Assembly: GCA_024404125.1 (NCBI GenBank)
Contig: JAKSQL010000017.1
Coordinates: 1 to 12,634 of the forward strand
Reading direction: 5' to 3'
From: Clostridia bacterium
GTDB taxonomy: Bacteria; Bacillota; Clostridia; Oscillospirales; Acutalibacteraceae
Length of the DNA: 12,634 nucleotides
The notes under the pieces: model-generated
What the model saw: only the letters and a program-made list of their open reading frames with translations
What the model was told of the DNA's origin: nothing
Databases searched by the model: none
In this document: positions 6,760 to 12,634 of the stretch, piece by piece
How positions within the stretch are numbered: the stretch's first letter is position 1
Layout of the letters: each line of letters opens with the position of its first letter
Position numbers and translations under genes: made by a program

Positions 6760-7491
6760 ATGTCAGGACACTCAAAGTGGAACAACATCAAACGTAAAAA
6801 AGAAAAAACCGATGCCGCAAAAGCAAAAATTTTCACCAAAATGGGCAGAGAAATTTCGGTAATCGTAAAGCAGGGAGGACCTAATCCGCAGGAGAACAGT
6901 CGCCTTAAAGATGCCATTGCGAAAGCAAAAGCGGCAAATGTGCCTAACGATAATATCGAGCGAATAATCAAAAAAGCCGCAGGCGAATCGGGCGGCAATG
7001 AATATGAGGAGTTAACCTACGAGGGCTATGGTCCGTCGGGTATAGCGGTAGTGGTTGAAACCCTTACCGATAACCGCAACAGAACGGCAGGCGATATACG
7101 TCACTATTTCGATAAATGCGGCGGTAATTTAGGTCAGTCCGGCTCGGTTATGTTTATGTTTGAACGTAAAGGCATAATCGAGATAGAGGGCGAGGGCCAT
7201 AATGAAGACGAAGTTATGGAAGCAGCCCTTGAAGCGGGAGCGGACGATTTTTCGTTTGACGGTGACGTATTCGAGATAGTTACCGACCCGAATTCTTTGG
7301 GCACGGTACGTGATGCGCTTGAAGAAAAGGGATATTCTTTCCTTTCGGCAGAGGTACAGTTTGTGCCGAACACCACCACCGAAATAACCGACCCCGAAGC
7401 CGCCGAAAAGATGGAAAAACTCATAGATATGCTTGAAGATAACGACGATGTTCAAAACATCTGGCATAACTGGGAAATGCCCGAAGAATAA
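6760..7491 (+). CDS. yebC: YebC/PmpR (TACO1) family protein
   Basis: A 243-residue member of the widespread YebC/TACO1 family. Bacterial members have been described as transcriptional regulators. The mitochondrial homologue TACO1 and some bacterial members are linked to translation, in particular relief of ribosome stalling at proline-rich stretches. Which role applies here cannot be told from sequence. The hallmark N-terminus MSGHSKWNNIKRKKEKTDAAK is followed by IFTKMGREI, GGPNPQEN, LKDAIAKAKAANVPNDNIERII, the YEGYGPSGIA segment (88-96), TDNRNRTA, and GGNLGQSGSV (121-130). The end DNDDVQNIWHN (228-238) is the usual family C-terminus. The ATG has an AAGGAAGAG ribosome binding site at 6747-6755. 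The gene sits between dus and a strong terminator, so it is the last gene of the dus unit. Confidence 0.96.
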   Translation: MSGHSKWNNIKRKKEKTDAAKAKIFTKMGREISVIVKQGGPNPQENSRLKDAIAKAKAANVPNDNIERIIKKAAGESGGNEYEELTYEGYGPSGIAVVVETLTDNRNRTAGDIRHYFDKCGGNLGQSGSVMFMFERKGIIEIEGEGHNEDEVMEAALEAGADDFSFDGDVFEIVTDPNSLGTVRDALEEKGYSFLSAEVQFVPNTTTEITDPEAAEKMEKLIDMLEDNDDVQNIWHNWEMPEE

Positions 7492-7503
7492 TATTTTACG
7501 GTT

Positions 7504-7544
7504 AAATACCGCGGACTGTGATATACAGCCCGCGGTATTTTTTT
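7504..7544 (+). terminator. Strong intrinsic terminator after yebC
   Basis: Arms 7504-7519 and 7525-7540 form a 16-bp stem with a single A-C mismatch and a GATAT loop. The core is the G/C-rich ACCGCGG/CCGCGGT. Seven T residues run from 7538 to 7544. It lies 12 nt after the yebC stop and separates the dus-yebC unit from the sporulation operon. Confidence 0.93.
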
Positions 7545-7545
7545 G

Positions 7546-7575
7546 TTCTACTTTTATTTTGCCTTTCATAACAAT
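7546..7575 (+). promoter_or_regulatory. Weak sigma-E-like promoter candidate for spoIIIA
   Basis: The spoIIIA operon of Bacillus subtilis is read by the mother-cell factor sigma-E. Between the yebC terminator and spoIIIAA the only similar element is CATAACAAT at 7567-7575, which resembles the sigma-E -10 core CATA followed by A/C-rich bases and a T. The matching -35 (about 7546-7552) is poor. No good sigma-A promoter is seen in this gap. The assignment rests mainly on the known regulation of the operon. Confidence 0.28.
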
Positions 7576-7591
7576 TTAAAGAGGTGAGAGG

Positions 7592-8503
7592 ATGTCCGCA
7601 GAGTTTTTAAGTATATGTGAATATCTGCCTGCCCGTTTAAAAAAGTCACTTTTAATGCTTGATGGCGAAAAAAAGTCCACTTGCGAGGAAATACGACTTC
7701 GGGCAAACAAGCCGTTGTGCCTTACGGTAAAAAACAAAGTTTTGTATGTTTCTTCAAGCGGACAAACATCTGAGCATATAACGGGTAACACCGTTAGTGT
7801 AAGCATATCCGAAATAAAAGAAACCTTTTTAAATCTTTGTAAAAATTCGGTTTATGCGCACGAAAAAGAGTTGAAACAGGGATTTATTATACTGCCTTAC
7901 GGCTCGCGTGCGGGCGTGTGCGGAAATTTCGGTGACAGTGCACTTTGCGATGTATCCTCCGTAAACATAAGAATAGCGCACGAGGTTATAGGTTGCGCCG
8001 ATACGGTACTGCCTTACATAAAGTCGGGCACGGTAATTTTAGGCGCTCCCGGAAGCGGAAAAACCACCCTTTTAAGAGATATTGTACGTATGCTTTCGTA
8101 TAAAAACAAACGCATTTCGGTAATAGATTCGCGCGGAGAAATTTCGGGCAGCAGCAGGGGTGTAAGTTACCTTGATTTAGGGCCTAATACCGATATATTG
8201 CTCATAAAAAACAAGGCGCTCGGATGCGAAATGGCGCTCAGGACTTTATATCCCGAAATAATAGCGTTTGACGAAATAGGCAATATGGCGGAACTTAAAA
8301 GCGTAATGCAACTTTTAAATGCCGGAGTAAGCATAATAACCACCGCACACATAGGAAACGAAAACGATATATTACGGCGGAATATCACCCGTTCACTTTT
8401 AGAGTCGGGAGCGGTGGAAAACGTAGTATTACTCAGTGAAAAAAGCCGTAAAATACCGCGTGTATTTTCGGTTTCGGAGATACTTTCAAACTATGATTAT
8501 TAA
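7592..8503 (+). CDS. spoIIIAA: Stage III sporulation protein AA, secretion-type ATPase
   Basis: First gene of the spoIIIA operon. SpoIIIAA is a cytoplasmic ATPase related to type II/IV secretion ATPases and is thought to energise the SpoIIIA-SpoIIQ channel from the mother-cell side. The 303 residues fit the family (about 307 in B. subtilis). Residues 1-140 form the N-terminal domain, with CEEIRLRANKPL at 31-42 and FIILPYGSRAGVCG at 98-111. The Walker A loop GAPGSGKT is at 151-158, VIDSRGEISG at 177-186, the Walker B region IIAFDEIG at 223-230, and TTAH, the sensor-like histidine, at 250-253. The ribosome binding site is GAGGTGAGAGG at 7581-7591, close to the ATG. The gene overlaps spoIIIAB by 11 nt. 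All catalytic motifs are intact, so the protein should be functional. Confidence 0.96.
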   Translation: MSAEFLSICEYLPARLKKSLLMLDGEKKSTCEEIRLRANKPLCLTVKNKVLYVSSSGQTSEHITGNTVSVSISEIKETFLNLCKNSVYAHEKELKQGFIILPYGSRAGVCGNFGDSALCDVSSVNIRIAHEVIGCADTVLPYIKSGTVILGAPGSGKTTLLRDIVRMLSYKNKRISVIDSRGEISGSSRGVSYLDLGPNTDILLIKNKALGCEMALRTLYPEIIAFDEIGNMAELKSVMQLLNAGVSIITTAHIGNENDILRRNITRSLLESGAVENVVLLSEKSRKIPRVFSVSEILSNYDY

Positions 8504-8945
8504 ACTTTCGGGCGTGTGTTTTATAATGTTTTGCGCCTATGCGGCAGGTAGTGTGAAATCGCACTCGCTTATTGCGCGCAAAAATGCCTTACAGGACGTT
8601 TTAAAAGGGATAAAAATGCTTAAAACAAGACTTCTTTATTCGGACTTTGAGATACAAACGGTGCTTTACGAAAGCTTTTTTGAGTGCGAGTGTATTTCGC
8701 TTTGCGGCAATAAGGCATACGTTTGCGGCAATGAGCTTAAAAAAGAGGATACAGAACTTCTTTCACAGTTTTTTTCTTTGCTCGGTACTTCCGATAGAAA
8801 CAGCGAGTGTGAAAGGGCAAAGATGTACGAAAATCTTTTATCCGATAGGTTGTGCGATGCCGAAAGCGAAGCAAAATCGGGGTGCAGACTTATTAAAACA
8901 TTAAGTATTTGTATAGGCCTTGCGGTCTGTATTTTAATCATATAG
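8493..8945 (+). CDS. spoIIIAB: Stage III sporulation protein AB
   Basis: A 150-residue protein with an N-terminal membrane segment (about 5-20), a soluble helical region and a C-terminal hydrophobic segment (about 135-150). This is the layout of SpoIIIAB, which has a fold related to the secretion protein GspF and is thought to work with the SpoIIIAA ATPase. Family features are the R-x-NALQDVLKGIKMLKTRLLY segment (29-49), the helix SFFSLLG-like region at about 91-98, and a short hydrophobic end. It is a little shorter than the B. subtilis protein (171). The frame is open upstream to a GTG at 8436 inside spoIIIAA, but that extension is basic and unlike the family. The ATG at 8493 gives the typical membrane-segment start and an 11-nt overlap with spoIIIAA. 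A GGAG at 8475-8478 is rather distant, so coupling is likely. Confidence 0.88.
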   Translation: MIIKLSGVCFIMFCAYAAGSVKSHSLIARKNALQDVLKGIKMLKTRLLYSDFEIQTVLYESFFECECISLCGNKAYVCGNELKKEDTELLSQFFSLLGTSDRNSECERAKMYENLLSDRLCDAESEAKSGCRLIKTLSICIGLAVCILII

Positions 8946-8957
8946 GAGGAACAAAAA

Positions 8958-9152
8958 ATGGATGTTGATTTTATATTCAAGATAGCCGCAATAGGCATAA
9001 TAGTTACCGTTTTAAATCAACTGCTTATGCGTTCGGGCAGAGAAGAGCAGGCGATGCTTACCACCCTTGCGGGACTTGTTGTAGTGCTTTTGATGGTAGT
9101 AGGGGCAATAGCCGATTTGTTTGGCACCGTAAAAGGACTGTTCGGGCTGTGA
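8958..9152 (+). CDS. spoIIIAC: Stage III sporulation protein AC
   Basis: A 64-residue membrane protein of the SpoIIIAC family. Two hydrophobic helices, about residues 6-24 and 33-52, are separated by a short charged turn, RSGREEQAM. The sequence IAAIGIIVTVLNQLL followed by GREEQAMLTTLAGLVVVL is very typical. SpoIIIAC and SpoIIIAD are small membrane parts of the mother-cell side of the SpoIIIA-SpoIIQ channel and resemble export-apparatus components. It has the best ribosome binding site of the early operon, AGGAGGA at 8944-8950, starting at the end of the spoIIIAB stop and 7 nt before the ATG. The stop codon overlaps the spoIIIAD start. Confidence 0.96.
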   Translation: MDVDFIFKIAAIGIIVTVLNQLLMRSGREEQAMLTTLAGLVVVLLMVVGAIADLFGTVKGLFGL

Positions 9153-9538
9153 CGGCGGAGGTTTTTAAGATAGCGGCAATAGTAATAATTACCGCGCTTA
9201 TGTCTTTGCTTTTAAAGTCTTACAGAGCGGAGTATTCCTTTTTGCTTACCGTATCGGCAGGTTGTGTGATACTTACGTTTCTTTTTATTAAAACGGTGCC
9301 GCTTGTAAATCAGCTCAAATCGGTCTTTGATAAAGCAGGTGTAAACGGCGGCTATTTTACCGCGGTTTTAAAGGCACTCGGAATTTCGTACATTTCTTCT
9401 TTTGCGGCGGATACCTGCAGGGATTTCGGACAGTCCTCCCTTGGAGCAAAGGCGGAATTTTGCGGCAAAATCGGTATTTTAATAATTTGTATACCTATGA
9501 TGCTTGACCTTATAAACATTGCGTTGGGGTTTATATAA
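9149..9538 (+). CDS. spoIIIAD: Stage III sporulation protein AD
   Basis: A 129-residue membrane protein of the SpoIIIAD family, a partner of SpoIIIAC in the channel base. Hydrophobic segments are at about 5-22, 29-48 and 106-128, and the conserved central part is VLKALGISYISSFAADTCRD (73-92) followed by FGQSSLGAKAEFCGKIGI. It starts at GTG 9149, in a GTGA overlap with the spoIIIAC stop, which is a classic sign of translational coupling. AAAAGGA at 9131-9137 is the only ribosome binding site candidate and is somewhat distant. The stop is followed without a gap by the spoIIIAE ATG. The length matches the family (about 130). Confidence 0.95.
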   Translation: MTAEVFKIAAIVIITALMSLLLKSYRAEYSFLLTVSAGCVILTFLFIKTVPLVNQLKSVFDKAGVNGGYFTAVLKALGISYISSFAADTCRDFGQSSLGAKAEFCGKIGILIICIPMMLDLINIALGFI

Positions 9539-10651
9539 ATGAAAAGGTTAGCGGTAATTTTTATATTTATTTTTCTTTTTTCGTTCGGGGTTAAAGCAGA
9601 AGAAAGTACGACCTACGAAGAACAGTACAAGTCAAGCGGAATAGAAGAAATAAAGCAAAGTATTGATAAAGATACTTTGAATTATCTCGAACAGTACGGC
9701 ATAAATCCGAGTGACCGCAATATAGCGGATAAACTCTCCACTGAAAACGTGTTCGGTCATATATGGAATTTCTTTAAAAACGGACTTGCCCGTCCTTTAA
9801 AATGCCTTGCATCAATACTTTGCATAGTGCTTATAACCTGCCTTATCACCGCATTTTCAAAGACCTCTTACAGTTTTGCACCCGCTACTTTTGCGGGCAC
9901 ACTTGCCGCAAGTATTATTATGGCAAAAGATTTGTGGAGTGCCGTAAATGCCGCCGTCTCGGCGCTTAAAGCGTGTTCGGCGTTTATGCTTTCGTTTGTT
10001 CCCGCATTTGCGGGGATAGTTACCCTTTCGGGTAAAGCGGTAACGGGTGCTGCGGCAGGAGCGGCATTGCTTATAGCGGCACAGGCGGTAAGCAATATAT
10101 CCTCTTTTTTCATACTCCCGTTAATGGGCGGATACCTTGCAATAAGTATATGTTCGGGAATATCTCCCTTTTTAAGCGGCACCAAAACCGCCGAAACGGT
10201 AAAGAAAATCGCAGTGTTTGTTTTAAGTCTTGTAACCACTGTATTCATAGGGGTAATAAGCATACAAACCGCAGTGAATTCAAACGCCGATACCTTAAGT
10301 CTTAAAACCGCGAAATTTTTGCTTGGCAGCGGTGTCCCCATAGCGGGCGCGGCACTCTCAGAAGCCGCGGGAACGGTGTATGCAAGTATGTCGCTTTTAA
10401 AATCTACCGTAGGGATATACGGTGTCGCGGTAGTGGCGGCAATAATGCTTCCAATTCTTTGCGAACTTATAATCTGGCGGGGCGTGATGTTGCTTTCAAG
10501 CGCGCTTTCGGATATGTTCGGAAACGAAAAAATGTCCTCACTTTTAAGAGCGGTCGATATGATGCTCGCGGTACTTGCAGGGGTACTGCTTACTGTGGTA
10601 TTCACCTTCATAATTTCACTTTCTACGGTAGTAAAGGCAGGTGGCGGATAA
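9539..10651 (+). CDS. spoIIIAE: Stage III sporulation protein AE, multi-pass membrane protein
   Basis: A 370-residue polytopic membrane protein, the largest membrane component of the SpoIIIA complex. It starts with a signal-peptide-like segment: lysine and arginine, then a phenylalanine- and isoleucine-rich core, then VKA at 18-20 before acidic residues, so cleavage after residue 20 is possible. Residues 21-80 are hydrophilic and should lie outside the mother-cell cytoplasm. About seven hydrophobic segments follow (near 90-105, 115-130, 145-162, 170-205, 224-243, 290-320 and 340-362). The start ATG follows the spoIIIAD stop directly. A GGGG at 9526-9529 is a weak ribosome binding site, so coupling probably matters. 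It is slightly shorter than in B. subtilis (399). The stop overlaps the spoIIIAF start as TAATG. Confidence 0.94.
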   Translation: MKRLAVIFIFIFLFSFGVKAEESTTYEEQYKSSGIEEIKQSIDKDTLNYLEQYGINPSDRNIADKLSTENVFGHIWNFFKNGLARPLKCLASILCIVLITCLITAFSKTSYSFAPATFAGTLAASIIMAKDLWSAVNAAVSALKACSAFMLSFVPAFAGIVTLSGKAVTGAAAGAALLIAAQAVSNISSFFILPLMGGYLAISICSGISPFLSGTKTAETVKKIAVFVLSLVTTVFIGVISIQTAVNSNADTLSLKTAKFLLGSGVPIAGAALSEAAGTVYASMSLLKSTVGIYGVAVVAAIMLPILCELIIWRGVMLLSSALSDMFGNEKMSSLLRAVDMMLAVLAGVLLTVVFTFIISLSTVVKAGGG

Positions 10652-11187
10652 TGGGCGGATTTTACTCTTTCGCCGCAAGTTTCTGTTTGGTTTGCGTAGT
10701 GTTTTCGGCACTGCACTTTCTCTCTCCGGACGGCAGTTTTGAAAAGCCGGTAAAATACATTATTTGCCTTGCTTTTATATGCTGTATCCTGACGTCTGTC
10801 ACCTTAATAAAAAAAATAATTTCACCGCAAAAAAGTATACGTTCAAGCGCTACTTATGACAGTGAAAACATATCCGTTACCCTCTTTGAGCAAACCTTTA
10901 AAACGGCGCTTAAAAATTCGGGAATAAATTTTGATAATTTAACGGTTTGTACTACTAAAACGGCTTCCGGCAGCATAAGTATTACTGAGGTGACGGTTTA
11001 TACCCGTGAGTCAAAGGAAAGTGTATGTAAGGTGATAAATCCTACAGGAGAGTTAAACGTGAGGGTTGTAAATGAATACGTATTTAAAAACATTTACCGA
11101 AAAAATAAAGGATCCCAAGGTTATTACGGTAATCGGAATATGCGGCATACTGCTTATTTTTTTATCGGGATATTTGCCGGATTTTGA
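10651..11187 (+). CDS. spoIIIAF: Stage III sporulation protein AF, with an overlapping C-terminal tail
   Basis: A 178-residue protein with two N-terminal membrane helices (about 5-23 and 35-54) around the motif FLSPDGSFEKPVKYII, then a soluble domain. This is the layout of SpoIIIAF, whose soluble part has a ring-building fold in the channel. The start at 10651 overlaps the spoIIIAE stop as TAATG. The frame is open further upstream to 10459, but that part lies inside spoIIIAE and does not resemble the family. The last 38 residues (141-178) are read from DNA that also encodes the start of spoIIIAG, a 116-nt overlap that is long for this operon. The soluble domain seems to finish near residue 141, so the tail is either an added extension or the result of an indel or lost stop near 11031-11075. 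This part of the call is uncertain. Confidence 0.82.
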   Translation: MGGFYSFAASFCLVCVVFSALHFLSPDGSFEKPVKYIICLAFICCILTSVTLIKKIISPQKSIRSSATYDSENISVTLFEQTFKTALKNSGINFDNLTVCTTKTASGSISITEVTVYTRESKESVCKVINPTGELNVRVVNEYVFKNIYRKNKGSQGYYGNRNMRHTAYFFIGIFAGF

Positions 11188-11626
11188 TTCAGAAAAAGAA
11201 AGCACGGTTAAAACCGAAATTGATTTAAAAGAGTACAAAAGCGAAATCGAAGAAAGTGTAAAACAGATAGTAACTTCAATTTCAGGGGACACTTCTCCTA
11301 CAGTAACCGTAACACTCGAAAGCGGCGTAAGGTATACCTATGCCGACCAAACCAAAAACGACTCTTCAAATTCAAGCGGAGATAAAAACACTCAGGCAAG
11401 CGAAAGCACCACAAGAACCTATATAACGGTGCGTTCTTCTGACGGCGGTGAACGTCCGCTTATAGTATCGGAACTTATGCCTGATATCAGAGGAGTTGCG
11501 GTAATCTGCAACGGAGCAGACGATGAGACGGTTGCCGAAAAGATTGAAAACGCCGTTACTGCGGCGCTCAATATAACATCAAAAAGAGTATACATAGCAG
11601 GAGGAAAACAGTATGAAAAAGGGTAA
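11072..11626 (+). CDS. spoIIIAG: Stage III sporulation protein AG, ring-forming channel protein
   Basis: A 184-residue protein with a short cytoplasmic start, one membrane helix (about 16-34), and a soluble domain in the space between mother cell and forespore. SpoIIIAG of B. subtilis forms a large 30-subunit ring with a ring-building motif related to secretion-system proteins. Here the motif is split: a first part at about 50-70 (LKEYKSEIEESVKQIVTSI) and a second at 126-178, including RPLIVSELMPDIRGVAVI, GADDETVAEKIENAVTAAL and VYIAGG. The two parts are separated by a Ser/Asn/Thr-rich, low-complexity insertion (about 92-116). The ATG has a GAGGG ribosome binding site at 11061-11065, with 6-nt spacing. 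It overlaps spoIIIAF by 116 nt and spoIIIAH by 14 nt. Confidence 0.93.
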   Translation: MNTYLKTFTEKIKDPKVITVIGICGILLIFLSGYLPDFDSEKESTVKTEIDLKEYKSEIEESVKQIVTSISGDTSPTVTVTLESGVRYTYADQTKNDSSNSSGDKNTQASESTTRTYITVRSSDGGERPLIVSELMPDIRGVAVICNGADDETVAEKIENAVTAALNITSKRVYIAGGKQYEKG

Positions 11627-12143
11627 GGTATTTTCAAAAGGTCAGGCGGTAATAGTACTTATGGTGGTAGCCCTCGGCGCTGCGGTATGGCTTAATATGA
11701 AATTCACCTCAAACGAAAAGTATTTAGGGCAGGCAAAACTCGTAAACGGCACGTCTTCAAAAAAGGTGACCGAAACCTCGGCAAAGGTCGCCGAAACCGA
11801 TTATTTTGCGCAGGGCAAAAGCGATAGAAAAGCAGCACTTGAAAAAGCGCAAAAGCAGGTAGCGGAAATGCTTGACTCGGATAAACTCACCGATACCGAC
11901 CGCGAACAAGCGGCAAAAATTACGGGTGAAATCGCAAACCGCATCGAAAAAGAGAATAACATCGAAACGTTGCTTAAAGCCAAAGGGTTTGAGCAGGCAC
12001 TTGCGGTAATAGGTGAAAACGGCATAAACGTAGTGGTAAAATCCCAAGGGCTTACAACCGCTCAAACTTTGCAGATACAGGATATAATAACCTCGCAAAG
12101 CAATATAAGTTTGGGAAATATTAAAATAATTACGGTAAAATAG
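11613..12143 (+). CDS. spoIIIAH: Stage III sporulation protein AH, SpoIIQ-interacting channel protein
   Basis: Last gene of the spoIIIA operon, 176 residues. SpoIIIAH is anchored in the mother-cell membrane and its YscJ/FliF-like domain binds SpoIIQ from the forespore, joining the two halves of the channel. A membrane helix spans about 11-28 (QAVIVLMVVALGAAVWLNMK). A linker and a long charged helix (60-115), with YFAQGKSDRKAALEKAQ at 64-80, follow. The ring-building domain is at about 95-176, with FEQALAVIGENGINVVVKS and a final IKIITVK strand. The length is lower than in B. subtilis (218), mainly because the linker is shorter. A strong AGGAGG ribosome binding site at 11599-11604 lies inside the end of spoIIIAG, 8 nt before the ATG. 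Confidence 0.96.
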   Translation: MKKGKVFSKGQAVIVLMVVALGAAVWLNMKFTSNEKYLGQAKLVNGTSSKKVTETSAKVAETDYFAQGKSDRKAALEKAQKQVAEMLDSDKLTDTDREQAAKITGEIANRIEKENNIETLLKAKGFEQALAVIGENGINVVVKSQGLTTAQTLQIQDIITSQSNISLGNIKIITVK

Positions 12144-12172
12144 TTGTGATTTTAAAAAAAATATGGTATACT
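12144..12172 (+). promoter_or_regulatory. Extended -10 promoter of the asp23-family gene
   Basis: TTGTGA (12144-12149) and TATACT (12167-12172) are 17 bp apart, and TGG directly before the -10 box gives the extended -10 motif TGn. The -35 box starts right after the spoIIIAH stop. This lets the asp23-family gene be read in vegetative cells independently of the sporulation operon. Confidence 0.75.
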
Positions 12173-12187
12173 ATAAAAAAAGTATAC
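12166..12187 (+). repeat. Inverted repeat (operator-like) over the asp23 -10 box and start site
   Basis: Perfect 7-bp arms GTATACT (12166-12172) and AGTATAC (12181-12187) flank an 8-nt A-rich spacer, 22 bp in all. The left arm contains the -10 box and the centre is at the expected transcription start, the position of many repressor operators. The right arm ends directly before the GGAGG ribosome binding site (12188-12192). A short hairpin or a chance result of the self-complementary GTATAC are alternatives. Confidence 0.5.
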
Positions 12188-12200
12188 GGAGGCGTAAACG

Positions 12201-12551
12201 ATGCAGGAAAATAATACCGAACTTTCCGTAAGCACCGAAGTGCTTGAAAAAATGGCGGAACTTGCCGCTTGCGAGATAGAGGGCGTTGCGGGCATTTGCA
12301 AACGCGCGATAGATTTAAAAGATGCCTTAAAGGCAAAAAGCGCGTTTAAAGGCGTTACGGTTGATAACGTAAACGGTGCAATTCATATAAACGTATTCAT
12401 AAGTGCTCAAAAAGGCGTTAAGGTGCGCGAGGTTGCCGAAGCCGTTCAAAATAACGTGAAGGACAGAATACAGACTATGACCGGTACTGCCGTAACAAAG
12501 GTAAACGTAACGGTGGCGGATATCGACCTTAAAGGCGAAGAAGAATTTTAA
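12201..12551 (+). CDS. Asp23/Gls24 family protein (YqhY-like)
   Basis: A 116-residue cytoplasmic protein of the Asp23/Gls24 family. Members include staphylococcal Asp23, which is linked to envelope stress, and B. subtilis YqhY, which lies between the accB-accC fatty acid genes and nusB and affects lipid synthesis. Family features are the N-terminal VSTEVLEKMAELAACEIEGVAGI (10-32), a central GAIHINVFI strand (59-67), KVREVAEAVQNNVKDRIQTMTG (74-95), and the C-terminal VTKVNVTVADIDL (98-110). It has no membrane segment. Position just after spoIIIAH agrees with the YqhY branch, because yqhY also lies downstream of spoIIIA in Bacillus, but accB and accC are not between them here. It has its own extended -10 promoter and a GGAGG ribosome binding site 8 nt before the ATG. 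The exact molecular function of the family is not settled. Confidence 0.93.
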   Translation: MQENNTELSVSTEVLEKMAELAACEIEGVAGICKRAIDLKDALKAKSAFKGVTVDNVNGAIHINVFISAQKGVKVREVAEAVQNNVKDRIQTMTGTAVTKVNVTVADIDLKGEEEF

Positions 12552-12559
12552 ACTCAAAC

Positions 12560-12584
12560 CTACCGCATGCGTCGGGAGCTTTTT
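12560..12584 (+). terminator. Weak terminator candidate after the asp23-family gene
   Basis: A short imperfect stem (12560-12565 with 12573-12578, one A-G mismatch, 7-nt loop) is followed by five T residues at 12580-12584. The stem is only five pairs, so termination would be inefficient if it occurs at all. Confidence 0.3.
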
Positions 12585-12585
12585 C

Positions 12586-12614
12586 TTGATCATAGAAGAT
12601 ATGAGTAATATAAT
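12586..12614 (+). promoter_or_regulatory. Sigma-A-type promoter pointing off the right edge
   Basis: TTGATC (12586-12591) and TATAAT (12609-12614) are separated by 17 bp. The -10 is a full match and the -35 matches four of six. The gene it would serve begins beyond the window; no start codon with a ribosome binding site is visible in the last 20 bases. Confidence 0.55.
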
Positions 12615-12634
12615 TCATTAAAATATGTTAAAAT

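Noticed and set aside
6741..6797. An 18-codon upstream frame overlapping the yebC start
   Set aside because: It has no ribosome binding site and its start is likely a chance ATG before the yebC ribosome binding site. Leader-peptide control cannot be supported.
7129..7569. Minus-strand frame across the end of yebC and the terminator
   Set aside because: It would run through a strong terminator hairpin and the conserved yebC frame. No recognisable protein.
7545..7591. Vegetative promoter before spoIIIAA
   Set aside because: No pair of boxes with acceptable spacing was found; only a weak sigma-E-like -10 is present.
8436..8492. Upstream GTG extension of spoIIIAB
   Set aside because: It overlaps spoIIIAA by 68 nt, encodes a basic stretch unlike the family, and pushes the membrane helix away from the N-terminus.
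10459..10650. Upstream extension of the spoIIIAF frame
   Set aside because: It lies wholly in spoIIIAE, and the TAATG junction at 10649-10653 gives a start that matches the family layout.
9868..10716. A 282-codon minus-strand frame opposite spoIIIAE
   Set aside because: It is the complement of a conserved membrane protein gene. Its Ala/Thr/Ser/Ile-rich content reflects the reverse of Ala-, Gly- and Val-rich codons, and no ribosome binding site or family motif is seen.
1..12634. tRNA or rRNA genes, CRISPR repeats, insertion sequences, attachment sites, riboswitches
   Set aside because: No conserved RNA motifs, direct-repeat arrays, transposase-like frames or terminal inverted repeats were seen on either strand.

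Overview
The window looks like ordinary chromosomal core sequence from an endospore-forming member of the Bacillota, most likely class Clostridia. The reasons are a complete eight-gene spoIIIA sporulation operon, an Asp23/YqhY gene directly behind it, moderate to low GC with A/T-rich intergenic spacers, strong GGAGG-type ribosome binding sites and near-consensus sigma-A promoters spaced by 17 bp. I see no mobile element, CRISPR array, tRNA, rRNA or prophage.

Left part (1-5726, minus strand). One tightly packed operon is transcribed leftwards from a promoter near 5647-5675: polA, then a fusion of a low-molecular-weight phosphatase with the RimI acetyltransferase, then tsaD, a YegS/DagK-like lipid kinase, and the first 98 codons of mreB, which runs off the left edge. 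Gaps are 3 to 17 nt and each ribosome binding site lies in or next to the preceding stop, so these genes are probably co-transcribed. They combine DNA repair and replication, ribosomal protein S18 acetylation, tRNA t6A formation, lipid phosphorylation and cell shape.

Middle part (5691-7544, plus strand). A consensus promoter, divergent from the polA promoter, drives a DusB-type dihydrouridine synthase. Its -10 box ends only 7 nt before the ATG and no ribosome binding site is present, so the mRNA should be essentially leaderless. A yebC/TACO1-family gene follows with its own, apparently tandem, promoters. A strong intrinsic terminator closes this unit.

Right part (7592-12551, plus strand). 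spoIIIAA to spoIIIAH are all present and intact. They encode the ATPase, the membrane proteins and the ring-forming proteins of the channel (the 'feeding tube') between mother cell and forespore. Most junctions overlap or abut (11 nt, GTGA, 0 nt, TAATG, 116 nt, 14 nt), which suggests translational coupling. The 116-nt spoIIIAF/spoIIIAG overlap is unusual. An asp23/gls24-family gene follows with its own extended -10 promoter, which carries an operator-like inverted repeat. The last 83 bases hold a weak terminator candidate and a good promoter pointing off the right edge.

No clearly new multi-gene system is visible. The observations most worth a second look are the phosphatase-RimI fusion with an arginine-phosphatase-like active-site loop, the leaderless dus promoter, the inverted repeat over the asp23 promoter, and the long spoIIIAF/AG overlap.
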